This document shows, one piece after another, positions 26,606 to 35,194 of a stretch of 64,000 bases of DNA. Source of the stretch: UBA721 sp002705165. GTDB taxonomy: Bacteria; Planctomycetota; Planctomycetia; Pirellulales; Pirellulaceae. The stretch is taken from NCBI GenBank assembly GCA_045565995.1, contig JBJLEF010000008.1:248001-312000 (forward strand). The letters are read 5' to 3'. The notes under the pieces are model-generated. The model was not told where the DNA came from. It ran no database searches and worked only from the letters and a program-made list of their open reading frames with translations. How positions within the stretch are numbered: position 1 is the stretch's first letter; each line of letters starts with the position of its first letter. The position numbers and the translations under genes are program-made.

Positions 26606-26646
26606 AAAAGCCCTTGTATCTACATTTTGTAAATACAAGGGCTTTT
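26606..26646. terminator. Bidirectional intrinsic terminator after groEL copy 2
   Basis: AAAAGCCCTTGTAT (26606-26619) and ATACAAGGGCTTTT (26633-26646) form a perfect 14-bp stem around a 13-base loop. It lies 22 bp past the groEL stop and about 80 bp before yidC, separating the groES-groEL unit from yidC-mnmE. Confidence 0.88.
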
Positions 26647-26667
26647 GTATTCTTAGGTAGCAACGGC

Positions 26668-28284
26668 TTAATACAAATCGTAATCGCCGCCGTGGCTATC
26701 CTTATAATCTTTAGGCTTTTCGGCAACCAATGCATCACTAGTCAGTAACAGTGTTGCAACACTAGCCGCGTTGGCTAAGGCAGTACGAGTCACCTTTGTC
26801 GGGTCAATCACACCGGCAGTCACCAAATCTTCGTATGTGTCCGTCAAAGCGTTGTAACCATAATTACCTTTTCCGCTGAGAACTTTTTCACAAACGATTC
26901 CACCATCCTGACCAGCGTTGGATGCAATCGTATTCAATGGGGAACGCACGGACCGTAGTACGATTTCAAAACCGATCTTTTCATCATTTGTCAGTTCCGC
27001 AGGTACTTTGACCTTAGAGCCTGCTCGTATAAATGCCACTCCACCACCCGGAAGGATACCTTCTGAAGCTGCAGCACGAGTAGCGTGCAGAGCATCTTCA
27101 ACACGGGCTTTACGTTCTTTCATTTCACTTTCAGTTGCGGCACCAACATTCACTTTGGCGACACCACCAGAAAGCTTCGCCAAACGTTCTTCCAGCTTTT
27201 CACGATCATAATCGCTTGTTGAGTTATCAATCTCACGACGCAACTGTTCGATACGAGCTTTGATGTCGCCCTTCTTACCTGCACCTTCGATGAGCGTTGT
27301 ATTATCTTTATCAACAATGATATTCTTTGCCCGACCAAGATCCGTCAGCTTGAGTGAATCAAGTTTGATACCCAGTGTTTCGAAAATGGCTGTACCACCG
27401 GTAAGAATCGCAATGTCTTCCATCATCGCTTTACGACGGTCACCATAACCCGGAGCTTTGACGGCGACACAGGCAAAGGAACCACGTAGGCGGTTGATAA
27501 CAAGCGTAGAAAGAGCTTCACCTTCAACATCTTCTGCTACGATCAACAAAGGCTTACCCTGCTGAGCCACTTGCTCAAGCAGTGGTACCAGATCTTTGAT
27601 GTTGCTGATCTTCTTTTCATAGACAAGCACGTAAGCATCTTCCAGCTCAGCTTCCATTGTGTTCGGATCAGTTACAAAGTATGGAGACAGATAACCACGG
27701 TCAAACTGCATCCCTTCCACCCATTCAACTTCTGTTGAAAGGCTTTTACCTTCGTCGACAGTGATCACACCGTCTTTACCAACCTGTTCCATCGCGCCAG
27801 CAAGAAGTTCACCAATTTCACGATCGTTGTTTGATGCAATAGCCGCAACATTTGCCATTTCTGCACGATCTTTAATCTTGATAGACATCTTCTGCAACTG
27901 AGTGGTGATCTCTACCACTGCTCGTTCAATACCCTGCTTCATTTGAATTGGGTTAACACCAGCCACAACAGCTTTCAGACCTTCAGTAAAGATCGCTTCA
28001 GCCATTACTGTCGCAGTCGTCGTACCGTCACCGGCCACGTCACTTGTCTTACTTGCTACTTCACGAACCATTCGAGCGCCCATATTTTCATAGACGTCTT
28101 CCAGATCGATTTCCTTTGCAACGCTAACACCGTCTTTTGTGACAGTTGGCGAGCCAAAGCTCTTCTGCAAGATAACGTTACGGCCCTTAGGACCCAATGT
28201 TACCTTTACAGCGCGAGCCAATTTAGAAACACCTCGACGAATTGCTTCACGTGCTTCCTGATCAAAAGCAATGATCTTAGCCAT
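26668..28284 (-). CDS. groL: Chaperonin GroEL, second copy
   Basis: 60-kDa chaperonin, 538 residues, full length. Visible: KVTLGPKGRNVILQKSFG, DGTTTATVMAEAI (about 86-98), KAPGYGDRRKAMMEDIA, GVAKVNVGAATE and LPGGGVAFIRA. The ATG is preceded by GGGAG. It follows groES by 82 bp in one operon driven by a sigma-54-type promoter. The C-terminus reads VAEKPKDYKDSHGGDYDLY and lacks the GGM-repeat tail typical of the main housekeeping GroEL of many bacteria. Together with the copy at 1-1285 the genome has at least two chaperonins. Confidence 0.97.
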   Translation of the reverse strand: MAKIIAFDQEAREAIRRGVSKLARAVKVTLGPKGRNVILQKSFGSPTVTKDGVSVAKEIDLEDVYENMGARMVREVASKTSDVAGDGTTTATVMAEAIFTEGLKAVVAGVNPIQMKQGIERAVVEITTQLQKMSIKIKDRAEMANVAAIASNNDREIGELLAGAMEQVGKDGVITVDEGKSLSTEVEWVEGMQFDRGYLSPYFVTDPNTMEAELEDAYVLVYEKKISNIKDLVPLLEQVAQQGKPLLIVAEDVEGEALSTLVINRLRGSFACVAVKAPGYGDRRKAMMEDIAILTGGTAIFETLGIKLDSLKLTDLGRAKNIIVDKDNTTLIEGAGKKGDIKARIEQLRREIDNSTSDYDREKLEERLAKLSGGVAKVNVGAATESEMKERKARVEDALHATRAAASEGILPGGGVAFIRAGSKVKVPAELTNDEKIGFEIVLRSVRSPLNTIASNAGQDGGIVCEKVLSGKGNYGYNALTDTYEDLVTAGVIDPTKVTRTALANAASVATLLLTSDALVAEKPKDYKDSHGGDYDLY

Positions 28285-28366
28285 GAGATTAACTCTCCCT
28301 TTGTAGTTTATTACCTAATCTGAACAACGATCTGAACGGCAGACGTTACACAGCATTTGTGTTTAA

Positions 28367-28657
28367 TTATTCGATGACAGCCAAAACGTCAGCTTCTCGC
28401 ATCAACAGCAATTCATCATCATCAACGCTGATTGCTTCTCCAGCATAGCTGCTGAATATAATACGGTCGCCAGGCTTAAGCTGCAGTGGAATCTTAGATC
28501 CATCACTGGTCATGATCCCATCGCCAACACTTACTACCGTACCGCGGGCAGGAGCATCCTTTGCAGAATCAGGCAAAACGATACCTCCAGCTGTTACTTC
28601 TTCGGATTCATCACGCTTTACAACAATGCGATCACCTAATGGTTGCAATTTTGCCAT
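28367..28657 (-). CDS. groS: Co-chaperonin GroES
   Basis: 10-kDa lid of the GroEL ring, 96 residues. It starts MAKLQPLGDRIVVKRDESEE, has the mobile-loop segment TAGGIVLPDSAKDAPARGTVV (about 21-41) and ends with the KPGDRIIFSSYAGEAISV and LLLMREADVLAVIE strands. GGAGG lies 12 bases upstream of the ATG. First gene of groES-groEL. The upstream 525 bp contain a -24/-12 promoter and inverted repeats. Confidence 0.97.
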   Translation of the reverse strand: MAKLQPLGDRIVVKRDESEEVTAGGIVLPDSAKDAPARGTVVSVGDGIMTSDGSKIPLQLKPGDRIIFSSYAGEAISVDDDELLLMREADVLAVIE

Positions 28658-28805
28658 CTGTGTCCCATACCTCCGGAATCAATGCTTGTTTCTGGCAAGC
28701 TGTAATCTGTTATTAACGATTCACTAGTTCATCTAATTATTTATTTGGTAACTCGTACTGAATTGACGCATGTGACAACTCACCCGAGTAGGATTTGTAT
28801 TAAGA

Positions 28806-28820
28806 GCAACTGGCGTGCCA
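28806..28820 (-). promoter_or_regulatory. Sigma-54 (-24/-12) promoter of groES-groEL
   Basis: The minus strand reads TTTGGCACGCCAGTTGCTC, a full match to the RpoN consensus TGGCACG-N4-TTGC with GG and GC at the correct separation. The start site would be near 28794, giving a leader of about 137 nt, nearly the same as for groEL copy 1. Confidence 0.82.
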
Positions 28821-28951
28821 AAACTAGGTAGACACAAGCACGGACACTTAAGACATCCCACAAAGGATTTAAGATAAGTCAAAAAAGAGCGTTTATCTAT
28901 GGGGGAGCTTTAGTTTTTTCGATATTTCAGCTCCCGGTCCAAACCAAAACG

Positions 28952-28966
28952 CTGCCATTTTGACAG
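28952..28966. promoter_or_regulatory. Inverted repeat, candidate enhancer-binding site (groES, proximal)
   Basis: CTGCCATTTTGACAG, of the form CTGnCA-N3-TGnCAG, about 146 bp upstream of the -24/-12 element (centre to centre). It overlaps a further symmetric element TGACAGATTGTCA (28961-28973), a perfect 5-3-5 repeat, so two proteins might compete or bind side by side here. Confidence 0.6.
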
Positions 28967-28991
28967 ATTGTCATTTCAGCCATCGAACAAC

Positions 28992-29006
28992 CTGCCAAAT
29001 TGGGTA
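28992..29006. promoter_or_regulatory. Half-degenerate repeat, candidate enhancer-binding site (groES, distal)
   Basis: CTGCCAAATTGGGTA keeps one perfect half (CTGCCA) and a partial second half (TGG). Its centre (28999) is 40 bp from the proximal site centre (28959), the same spacing as upstream of groEL copy 1. Confidence 0.5.
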
Positions 29007-29182
29007 TCAAGTGGCCTTTTATTAGGTAGTAATAGCCTACTCTCCCAACCTGATAAACATTCCTCTAATTGTTTTTTTACTGGGACGCTGCACAATGTAT
29101 ACTTCAATATTGTTTGCCGAGCCAAATGCACCTCCTTCACAACTAATCAACTGCTGACCTAATTTTCTGCAAAGGTTCCATT

Positions 29183-30382
29183 ATGCCGATTCCGGTCTCT
29201 TGCCAATGTGGCTACCAAGTCGATGCACCCGATCATTATGCAGGTCAACAAGTAACGTGTCCCCAATGCCAGCAACCATTGGCTATTCCGGCCCCCTCTG
29301 CCCCCACAGCAGGCGACGGCCTCGGCGGAGCACTGGAAGGAATGGGGATCGAAGCGAGCTCCGGTGGTTTCCCCTGCCCTAACTGTCTGGACGCCGAAAT
29401 TCCACCCGGCGGAATTATTTGCATTGCTTGTGGTTACAACGTGGAAACCGGCATGCAAATGGGGGAAGGTAAAAGCATTCAAAAGAAAGCCTTTGGAGCT
29501 GCTAGTTATACTTACCGCTCTTATGGCAATGAACAACTGGATCAGGCGGCCCAATTAATGGAGAAAGAGCTGCAGGAAATCAATTCCGAGGGTGGTCTGC
29601 CTTACTGGTTTTGGCTGTTTATTTTCTTCAACGTAATTTCATTCGGGCTGGGGTTAGCCATCTTCTCATTGACTTGGTTTTCACTCAGTGAAGAAACACT
29701 GACGATCGCCTCTCTTCGGGGCAACGGAGTAACCCAGCTCGAACGAGATGCTGAAATAGATCCCACCAAAAAAGACCAAATCTATCTATTGGTAAATGAA
29801 GCGGAGATTTCGAGCACTCCGTCAAAGCCTCAAAAAAACGGAAATGATACGGGAAACACTATGACCCAAAAGGCTAAACCAGGAACGTATGTTTGGAAAG
29901 TTGATCAGCAGAACGGCTACTTCCGATTTAATCCGTTACCAGACCAAACCAATACAGGCCCTTCAGGTTGGATACCAACATCCGGAGTGATTCGCGTTAC
30001 ACGATCTCAGGTTGACATGATCATCCTTGGAAATAAAACCGACGTTCCCAAAGAACTGAGACCTGTCACTGACGACGTTCCATATGCTTGGTACAAGGGG
30101 TTGAACACATACTGCTCAATCGAATTCTATATTGGTCTGATCTATTACGTCATTTGCCATATTTCAATCGCAAGCTGGGCTGTTAAAGACGAAACCACTC
30201 AAGCGATTCTGGCCTGTGCTGTTCCGGGCTACAATATGGTTTGGGCATTTATGAGGCGGAAATACGTGGGGGGGTTGGGGGTCATGGCCATCCTCGCATT
30301 CACGATGATTTTCGGCGCACTGATTGTGGAAACCTTTGTACCGGAACTACTACCAACAGTAGCTGGCTCCCCAAGCAAGTAA
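29183..30382 (+). CDS. Zinc-ribbon membrane protein of unknown function
   Basis: I do not recognise a family with a known role. The 399-residue protein starts with a zinc ribbon C-x-C...CPQC (residues about 8-30, SCQCGYQVDAP and VTCPQCQQPLAIP), then a Gly-rich linker and a second four-cysteine ribbon CPNC...CIAC (about 68-86). Predicted membrane segments are about 134-160 (WFWLFIFFNVISFGLG), 313-333, 342-357 and 363-387. A soluble loop of about 140 residues follows the first segment. Two-ribbon membrane proteins with such N-termini are frequent in planctomycetes. AAAGG precedes the ATG. It is divergent from groES and shares the control region. Confidence 0.82.
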   Translation: MPIPVSCQCGYQVDAPDHYAGQQVTCPQCQQPLAIPAPSAPTAGDGLGGALEGMGIEASSGGFPCPNCLDAEIPPGGIICIACGYNVETGMQMGEGKSIQKKAFGAASYTYRSYGNEQLDQAAQLMEKELQEINSEGGLPYWFWLFIFFNVISFGLGLAIFSLTWFSLSEETLTIASLRGNGVTQLERDAEIDPTKKDQIYLLVNEAEISSTPSKPQKNGNDTGNTMTQKAKPGTYVWKVDQQNGYFRFNPLPDQTNTGPSGWIPTSGVIRVTRSQVDMIILGNKTDVPKELRPVTDDVPYAWYKGLNTYCSIEFYIGLIYYVICHISIASWAVKDETTQAILACAVPGYNMVWAFMRRKYVGGLGVMAILAFTMIFGALIVETFVPELLPTVAGSPSK

Positions 30383-30461
30383 CAATCAGCAGGACAACAA
30401 AAACGCTTGTTTAGCAACGCGTTTTCTAACACCTAGACGTCCCGTTCAACTAACAATCCGT

Positions 30462-30995
30462 CTAGTTATCGAGAATACCTGCTCCGAATTTATCACTTCT
30501 GACCGGAGTAACTGTTTTCTCCGACTTAGCCTCGTTCTTTGCCCGATCGAGATGAGGACCGTCGGCCTTACCATTTCCCGACGAGAAACCTTCGTCATAC
30601 CGAGTCGAATATCTAGGCTCCTTTGATTTCGCCAACTCAGCTTTGTACTCCTCCAGCACACCGCTTTGAATCATCTCTCGACACTCCGAATTAATCGGAT
30701 GCGCAATATCAGCATACAGCTTAGAACTGCCATCCTGATTTTCCTGAGATGAATAATGTTTGAGTTTGATGCCACACTGATTGCAATACGAAGCTCTTGT
30801 ATGATTTTTAGACTGGCATTGCGGACAGTGCCCTGTCTTCTTGCGACTAGGCATCGCAACAAACGGGCCCTTTGTACCTTCAATAACCTTTAAGTCCCGC
30901 ACAACAAAGCTATTGTCGAATGTGATACTACAAAATGCCTGCAAGCGGTCGCCGGCGTTCTCCACTAACTTGACACGAACCTCTGTAATTTCCAT
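30462..30995 (-). CDS. spoVG: SpoVG family protein interrupted by a zinc ribbon
   Basis: SpoVG proteins are small site-specific nucleic-acid-binding regulators. The 177-residue product has the SpoVG start MEITEVRVKLVEN and VVRDLKVIEGTKGPFVAMPS (residues 1-50). A zinc ribbon with Cys57, Cys60, Cys71 and Cys74 follows, and then the second SpoVG half, ADIAHPINSECREMIQSGVL (about 95-114). A charged 60-residue tail of no clear fold ends it. Typical SpoVG is about 85-100 residues without cysteines. GGGAG precedes the ATG. It lies downstream of ispE, an association also seen in Gram-positive bacteria. Confidence 0.92.
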   Translation of the reverse strand: MEITEVRVKLVENAGDRLQAFCSITFDNSFVVRDLKVIEGTKGPFVAMPSRKKTGHCPQCQSKNHTRASYCNQCGIKLKHYSSQENQDGSSKLYADIAHPINSECREMIQSGVLEEYKAELAKSKEPRYSTRYDEGFSSGNGKADGPHLDRAKNEAKSEKTVTPVRSDKFGAGILDN

Positions 30996-31101
30996 GACTT
31001 GTACTCCCTAAGCCAACAAAAAGATATCACCACCTCCAAAAACGAATCCCCTCCAGCAACACACCCGAAGGAATGAAAGTGAAATAGGGACGTTTGGAGT
31101 T

Positions 31102-32034
31102 TTAGGCTACCCAACCAAAAGGTTGGGAAATTGTGTATGTATCTAAAACGATTCCCAGCCTCATTTGGCGAAGGCGGGAAGCAAGTTTGTTTGCTTGGGT
31201 TTGGTGACGACAAATCACAAAGAATGTGCTGCCGCTGCCAGTCATTTGATAGCCGGGTACGTCGAGTTCTTTCAATCGACCGGACAAGTAACCCAAAGAA
31301 GGTAACTCGGCCAGTGCGGGCTGGAGTAAACGATTATGCAATCTCGCTCCCACCAATGACGGGTTGCCCGCTGCAAATGCAGCAAGCATCGGGGCAATCG
31401 AATCTATGTCGTCAAATCCATATTCTGCCAAACGACTGAATACGGCTGGTGTCGAGAGTCCCTGTTCGGGCTTTACCAAGATGACTGGTAAACTCTGCCC
31501 ACTTGGAACCGGCGTTACGATTTCACCACGTCCCTGACAACGAGCCGGCTGACGATAAAGAAAGAAAGGTACATCGCTCCCAATCTGGATAGCAATGTCG
31601 CATAACTGATCAAACGACAGCAAGTTGCCGACCAGTTGATTTGCTGCAACTAAAGCTGCTGCCGCATCACTGGATGCTCCCCCTAATCCTGCCGCCACAG
31701 GAATTCGTTTGACGAGCTTAACGCATATTCCAGGACGCTCTTGGTACAACTGCTGCACAACATCCTGAAACATCGAGAGAATACGATAAACCAGATTATC
31801 GTCCGTCGACGGTAGTTCGGGCTGCGATTGCAATCCCTGAGCCCAACCTGTGGAAAGGTGAATGTCCGAATTATCCACCAGAGAGAGTGTCAGCGTATCA
31901 AAGAGAGCGACAGGTACCATCAGCATATCGAGTTCGTGGAACCCATCACTACGCTTACCTGTTACCTCAAGGAAGAGATTAATCTTAGCCGGAGCCAAGA
32001 TCTCTAAATTCGGGTCATCCTGCCTGAAAAACAT
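31102..32034 (-). CDS. ispE: 4-diphosphocytidyl-2-C-methyl-D-erythritol kinase
   Basis: GHMP kinase of the MEP isoprenoid pathway, 310 residues. Visible: APAKINLFLEVTGKRSDGFHEL (about 14-35) with the substrate-binding Lys, the GHMP glycine loop PVAAGLGGASSDAAAAL (about 111-127), and the C-terminal MTGSGSTFFVI motif (about 266). dxr of the same pathway is also in this window (40038-41195), not in the same operon. spoVG lies 106 bp downstream on the same strand. Confidence 0.96.
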   Translation of the reverse strand: MFFRQDDPNLEILAPAKINLFLEVTGKRSDGFHELDMLMVPVALFDTLTLSLVDNSDIHLSTGWAQGLQSQPELPSTDDNLVYRILSMFQDVVQQLYQERPGICVKLVKRIPVAAGLGGASSDAAAALVAANQLVGNLLSFDQLCDIAIQIGSDVPFFLYRQPARCQGRGEIVTPVPSGQSLPVILVKPEQGLSTPAVFSRLAEYGFDDIDSIAPMLAAFAAGNPSLVGARLHNRLLQPALAELPSLGYLSGRLKELDVPGYQMTGSGSTFFVICRHQTQANKLASRLRQMRLGIVLDTYTISQPFGWVA

Positions 32035-32263
32035 ACCACGTCAACTCGATCTAAAGAAACAACACCTTTGGTCTTCGTTCCCAATAAGGTGAAGTCAATT
32101 ATCTGCAAAATTAAAGGTTTAACCGCAACTATTGACATACTAAAATTGTATCGCTCGCCTCCATCTCGTCAAAAAAATTATCCCCTACCTATCAATTAGT
32201 GCCGATGAATGGATAGTACACCTGGTCGAAACCCCTTAAAAAAGAGGGGGATTAACAAAGCTA

Positions 32264-33286
32264 ATGCTAGCGAAAAAACTCACCGCAAAACTGCCAACTA
32301 AGAGCCCAAGCGTGCCGAAACAGGAACATCCGGTCAAAATCCGAACTCCGCTTGATTTCATCATGAATCTATTCAAGGGAGTATTCATGGGGGTCGCTGA
32401 TGTCGTTCCCGGCGTCTCGGGCGGAACCATCGCGTTGGTCATGGGCATCTACGACCAACTCATTACAACAATCACTCGAGTGGATATGAAACTCTTAACC
32501 TTGTTGCGTCAGCGTCAATTTTCCAATGCAGCACATCACTTAAATCTGCTGTTTATTCTTTCACTGGGACCTGGGATTCTGACAGGTATTCTCTTCATGT
32601 CGTTACTCGCGACTTCTTTACTGGAAGGCGAGACAAGTAGCCAATTTACTTTTGCCATCTTCTTTGGAATGATCACCGCCTCCGCCTATCTGGTCCTCGG
32701 GATGATCGAAGCTAAGTCTACGAAATCTAAAATCGTTGCGTTCACTTTGATCATTCTTGGGTTGGTAGCAGCGTTAGCTATTAATCAACTACAAGCCGGC
32801 GAAATAACCAAAGCGACCCCGACGCCGTCTCGCCTTTTTATCTTTATCAGCGCCGCCATTGCCATAAGTGCTATGATCTTGCCCGGTATCAGCGGTTCTA
32901 TGATTTTGATGATTCTGGGAATCTATCACCATATCGTCAAGCTCCCCAAGAATCTATTTGAAGCCAACGAGCGGGCGCCGGCCATCATCGAACTTGGGAT
33001 TTTTGCATGCGGCGCTTTGGTAGGTCTGATACTCTTCAGTCGCGTTTTAAAATGGCTACTAACTCATTATCGGCATCAACTACTGGCAACACTTACAGGA
33101 GTGATGCTTGGCGCCCTTCCAGTCCTGTTTAACGCAGCATTTGAGAAAAAGGGTTGGGCCGACACCTCGAAGATCGGACGGATCGAGCTTGTGGGGGCGG
33201 TCATGCTCGCTGCTATCATCATGATGATAATCACTCGTAAAGCTGAAGCCATCGCTGAAAGACCGTCAGCCAAGTCACCCCAATAA
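32264..33286 (+). CDS. DUF368 membrane protein (polyprenyl-phosphate translocase family)
   Basis: Integral membrane protein of 340 residues with about eight to nine hydrophobic segments. The DUF368 signature GVADVVPGVSGGTIALVMGIYDQLI (about 45-69) and its repeat ILPGISGSMILMILGIYHHIV (about 205-225) show the internal duplication of this family. Some members (PopT) have been linked to recycling of undecaprenyl phosphate to the cytoplasmic face. It is divergent from ispE, another isoprenoid gene. A bidirectional terminator follows three bases after the stop. Confidence 0.88.
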   Translation: MLAKKLTAKLPTKSPSVPKQEHPVKIRTPLDFIMNLFKGVFMGVADVVPGVSGGTIALVMGIYDQLITTITRVDMKLLTLLRQRQFSNAAHHLNLLFILSLGPGILTGILFMSLLATSLLEGETSSQFTFAIFFGMITASAYLVLGMIEAKSTKSKIVAFTLIILGLVAALAINQLQAGEITKATPTPSRLFIFISAAIAISAMILPGISGSMILMILGIYHHIVKLPKNLFEANERAPAIIELGIFACGALVGLILFSRVLKWLLTHYRHQLLATLTGVMLGALPVLFNAAFEKKGWADTSKIGRIELVGAVMLAAIIMMIITRKAEAIAERPSAKSPQ

Positions 33287-33288
33287 AA

Positions 33289-33315
33289 AAGGCCGTTCCA
33301 TTCAGGAACAGCCTT
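33289..33315. terminator. Bidirectional intrinsic terminator
   Basis: AAGGCCGTTCC (33289-33299), loop ATTCA, GGAACAGCCTT (33305-33315), with one mismatch. It sits between the convergent DUF368 gene and rpsU, with A-runs and T-runs on the flanks. Confidence 0.75.
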
Positions 33316-33344
33316 TCATCTATATCAACAATAATGCCGAAAAT

Positions 33345-33533
33345 TTAGCTTAAACGAGCTTTTTGAGCTCGTCGTTCAGCCCGCAGTCGAGCCCGTCGTT
33401 TAATATCACTTGGCTTTTCGTAGAACTTACGGCGACGCATCTCTTTCTTGAGACCACTTCGCATTACCAACTTACCAAAACGACGTACAGCTTCCTGAAT
33501 CGTCTCTTTGTCGCGAACGATTACTTTAACCAC
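33345..33533 (-). CDS. rpsU: 30S ribosomal protein S21
   Basis: Small basic protein of the 30S subunit near the anti-Shine-Dalgarno region. At 62 residues it is the normal size: VKVIVRDKETIQEAVRRFGK, MRSGLKKEMRRRKFYEKPSDIKRR, then a basic tail. It starts with GTG. The gene stands alone between a terminator and the PQQ-like propeller gene. Confidence 0.95.
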   Translation of the reverse strand: MVKVIVRDKETIQEAVRRFGKLVMRSGLKKEMRRRKFYEKPSDIKRRARLRAERRAQKARLS

Positions 33534-33668
33534 GGTTTTCGTGCCTACCTTTCAGCATCAATTAAATTGTAAATATGACAGCGAGCCGGAAAGCGCACTG
33601 CGTAAACTAAAATTCTACACCGAGGGTCCTCATCTCTGCCACCCCCAATCTAACTCATTTTATGCCAC

Positions 33669-34964
33669 TTATTTATCGGCTGCCAAGCTCGCACAGACCA
33701 GATATTTATCGCTTCGGGCAAAGACATGCTTGTTGGCATAGGCCGGGTGACTCCAACAGACGCCATTGCGTTGACGCAATTGGTCTTCTGTTGGATCAAT
33801 CAATTTAGCTCTACTAATCTCCGTCATGCCTTTCGGCGACAGCCGACCAATGACCAACTCACCTCGTTCGTTAAACATCCAAACATTTTCACCATTCTTA
33901 ACGAAGTGAATGGTACTCCAGCGAGCTCGTGGTGTAGCTGTCTGATCTTCCCAAACCCGCGATCCATCTGCAAGATCCAGACAACGCAATTCACCATAGC
34001 TATCGACTCCATAAACATGACCACCGAGGATAATCGGAGTGCTAATAATTGAGTGAATCCCTTCCGTATGGCGTTCGTCTTCCCCCGTCTTCTGCCAACG
34101 TTTCTTAATTGCCAATTCATCCTTGTTTAGATCGATCAACATGCATCCATCGTAGAAACTGGTCAGGAACAGCTGGTTACCGGATTTGACCGGCGTGGCT
34201 ACACCAATCGGCATACGGCTTGGTGGCCACAAATGCTGCCAGTGGACTTCTCCCGACTTAGGAGACAGACCGGCGACAGAATCGCCTGTCCAAACAACAA
34301 CGACCTGCTTGCCTGCCTGTTCAATCAGTAAAGGCGAGGCATAACAGGCCCGTTCTTTGAGTGCCGTCCAACGCTCCTTACCACTCTCGGTATCAAACCC
34401 GGCAATCGTTGCCTCTTTGCCCCCAAGTTGCACGACCACAATGTCATCCACAATTAACGGAGAACCGGCAATCCCCCAGATTGGCATCTGAATATCGTAT
34501 TCAACATTCAGGTCATGTTGCCATAAAACTTGACCCGTACTGGCTTCGAAGCAATGAAAATGCCCCATAGCGCCCAAGGCATATGCCTTACCGTCAACCA
34601 CCGTGACTGCAGCACGAGGGCCGGCGGTGTAGCCAATCTTGTATGCGCACTCATAAGTGTATTCCCAAACTGTTTCACCCGTTTGCTCGTTGAAACACAA
34701 AACGCGTTCAATCTGAACGGGCTCTGCAATTCGATCCGTGAGAAAAACCAAGCCATCTGCAACTGTCGGAGCACTATAGCCAGAACCTACTGGTACTCGC
34801 CATTTTAATGGAATCTCATCCGATTCAAATTTTGAAATAATCCCGGTTTCGTGCCAAACCCCATCCCGCGTTGGACCTCTCCATTGCGGCCAATCTTCCG
34901 CCATAGAAAAATCAACGTAAAAAACACCAATTAGCAGAGCAATTGAGAGACGAACAAATTGCAT
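33669..34964 (-). CDS. Secreted PQQ-like beta-propeller protein
   Basis: Exported WD/PQQ-type propeller of about 431 residues. A signal peptide (about 1-23, hydrophobic run LSIALLIGVFYVDFSMA) is followed by EDWPQWRGPTRDGVW, the start characteristic of a very large planctomycete family, then repeating blades (GVFVLCFNEQTG-like, ALGAMGHFHCFEASTGQVLW, YGVDSYGELRCLDLADGSRVW). BamB and quinoprotein dehydrogenases share the fold, but catalytic quinoprotein residues are not recognisable. The ATG at 34964 is preceded by AGGTG; a GTG at 34973 is possible. Likely periplasmic. Confidence 0.88.
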   Translation of the reverse strand: MQFVRLSIALLIGVFYVDFSMAEDWPQWRGPTRDGVWHETGIISKFESDEIPLKWRVPVGSGYSAPTVADGLVFLTDRIAEPVQIERVLCFNEQTGETVWEYTYECAYKIGYTAGPRAAVTVVDGKAYALGAMGHFHCFEASTGQVLWQHDLNVEYDIQMPIWGIAGSPLIVDDIVVVQLGGKEATIAGFDTESGKERWTALKERACYASPLLIEQAGKQVVVVWTGDSVAGLSPKSGEVHWQHLWPPSRMPIGVATPVKSGNQLFLTSFYDGCMLIDLNKDELAIKKRWQKTGEDERHTEGIHSIISTPIILGGHVYGVDSYGELRCLDLADGSRVWEDQTATPRARWSTIHFVKNGENVWMFNERGELVIGRLSPKGMTEISRAKLIDPTEDQLRQRNGVCWSHPAYANKHVFARSDKYLVCASLAADK

Positions 34965-35194
34965 GACAATCACCTAATGGAACGAATGAAGAGTTTATAA
35001 CGCCAATAAACTGTCCTGCCCTACTTCAGAACAGCTAAGACATTGTACCAGATTAACCCTAAAGTCCATCTCCCAGGCTTTTCTTCTTCCTTGCTTTTCT
35101 CGACAGAACAACTCAAATTAGCGGCGGTTCATATTGGAGCATTTGCCCAATTTCGCTAGATTATTCTTGAGTTTAAATTTACTCGTTCTAATAA

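Larger units (their letters stand above)
28658..29182. other. Intergenic regulatory region upstream of groES
   Basis: 525 bp between groES (reading left) and the divergent zinc-ribbon membrane protein (reading right). I see no gene. It holds a sigma-54-type promoter (28806-28820) and a cluster of inverted repeats (28952-29006). No CIRCE element is seen. A promoter for the rightward gene must also lie here but I cannot point to it. Confidence 0.8.
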
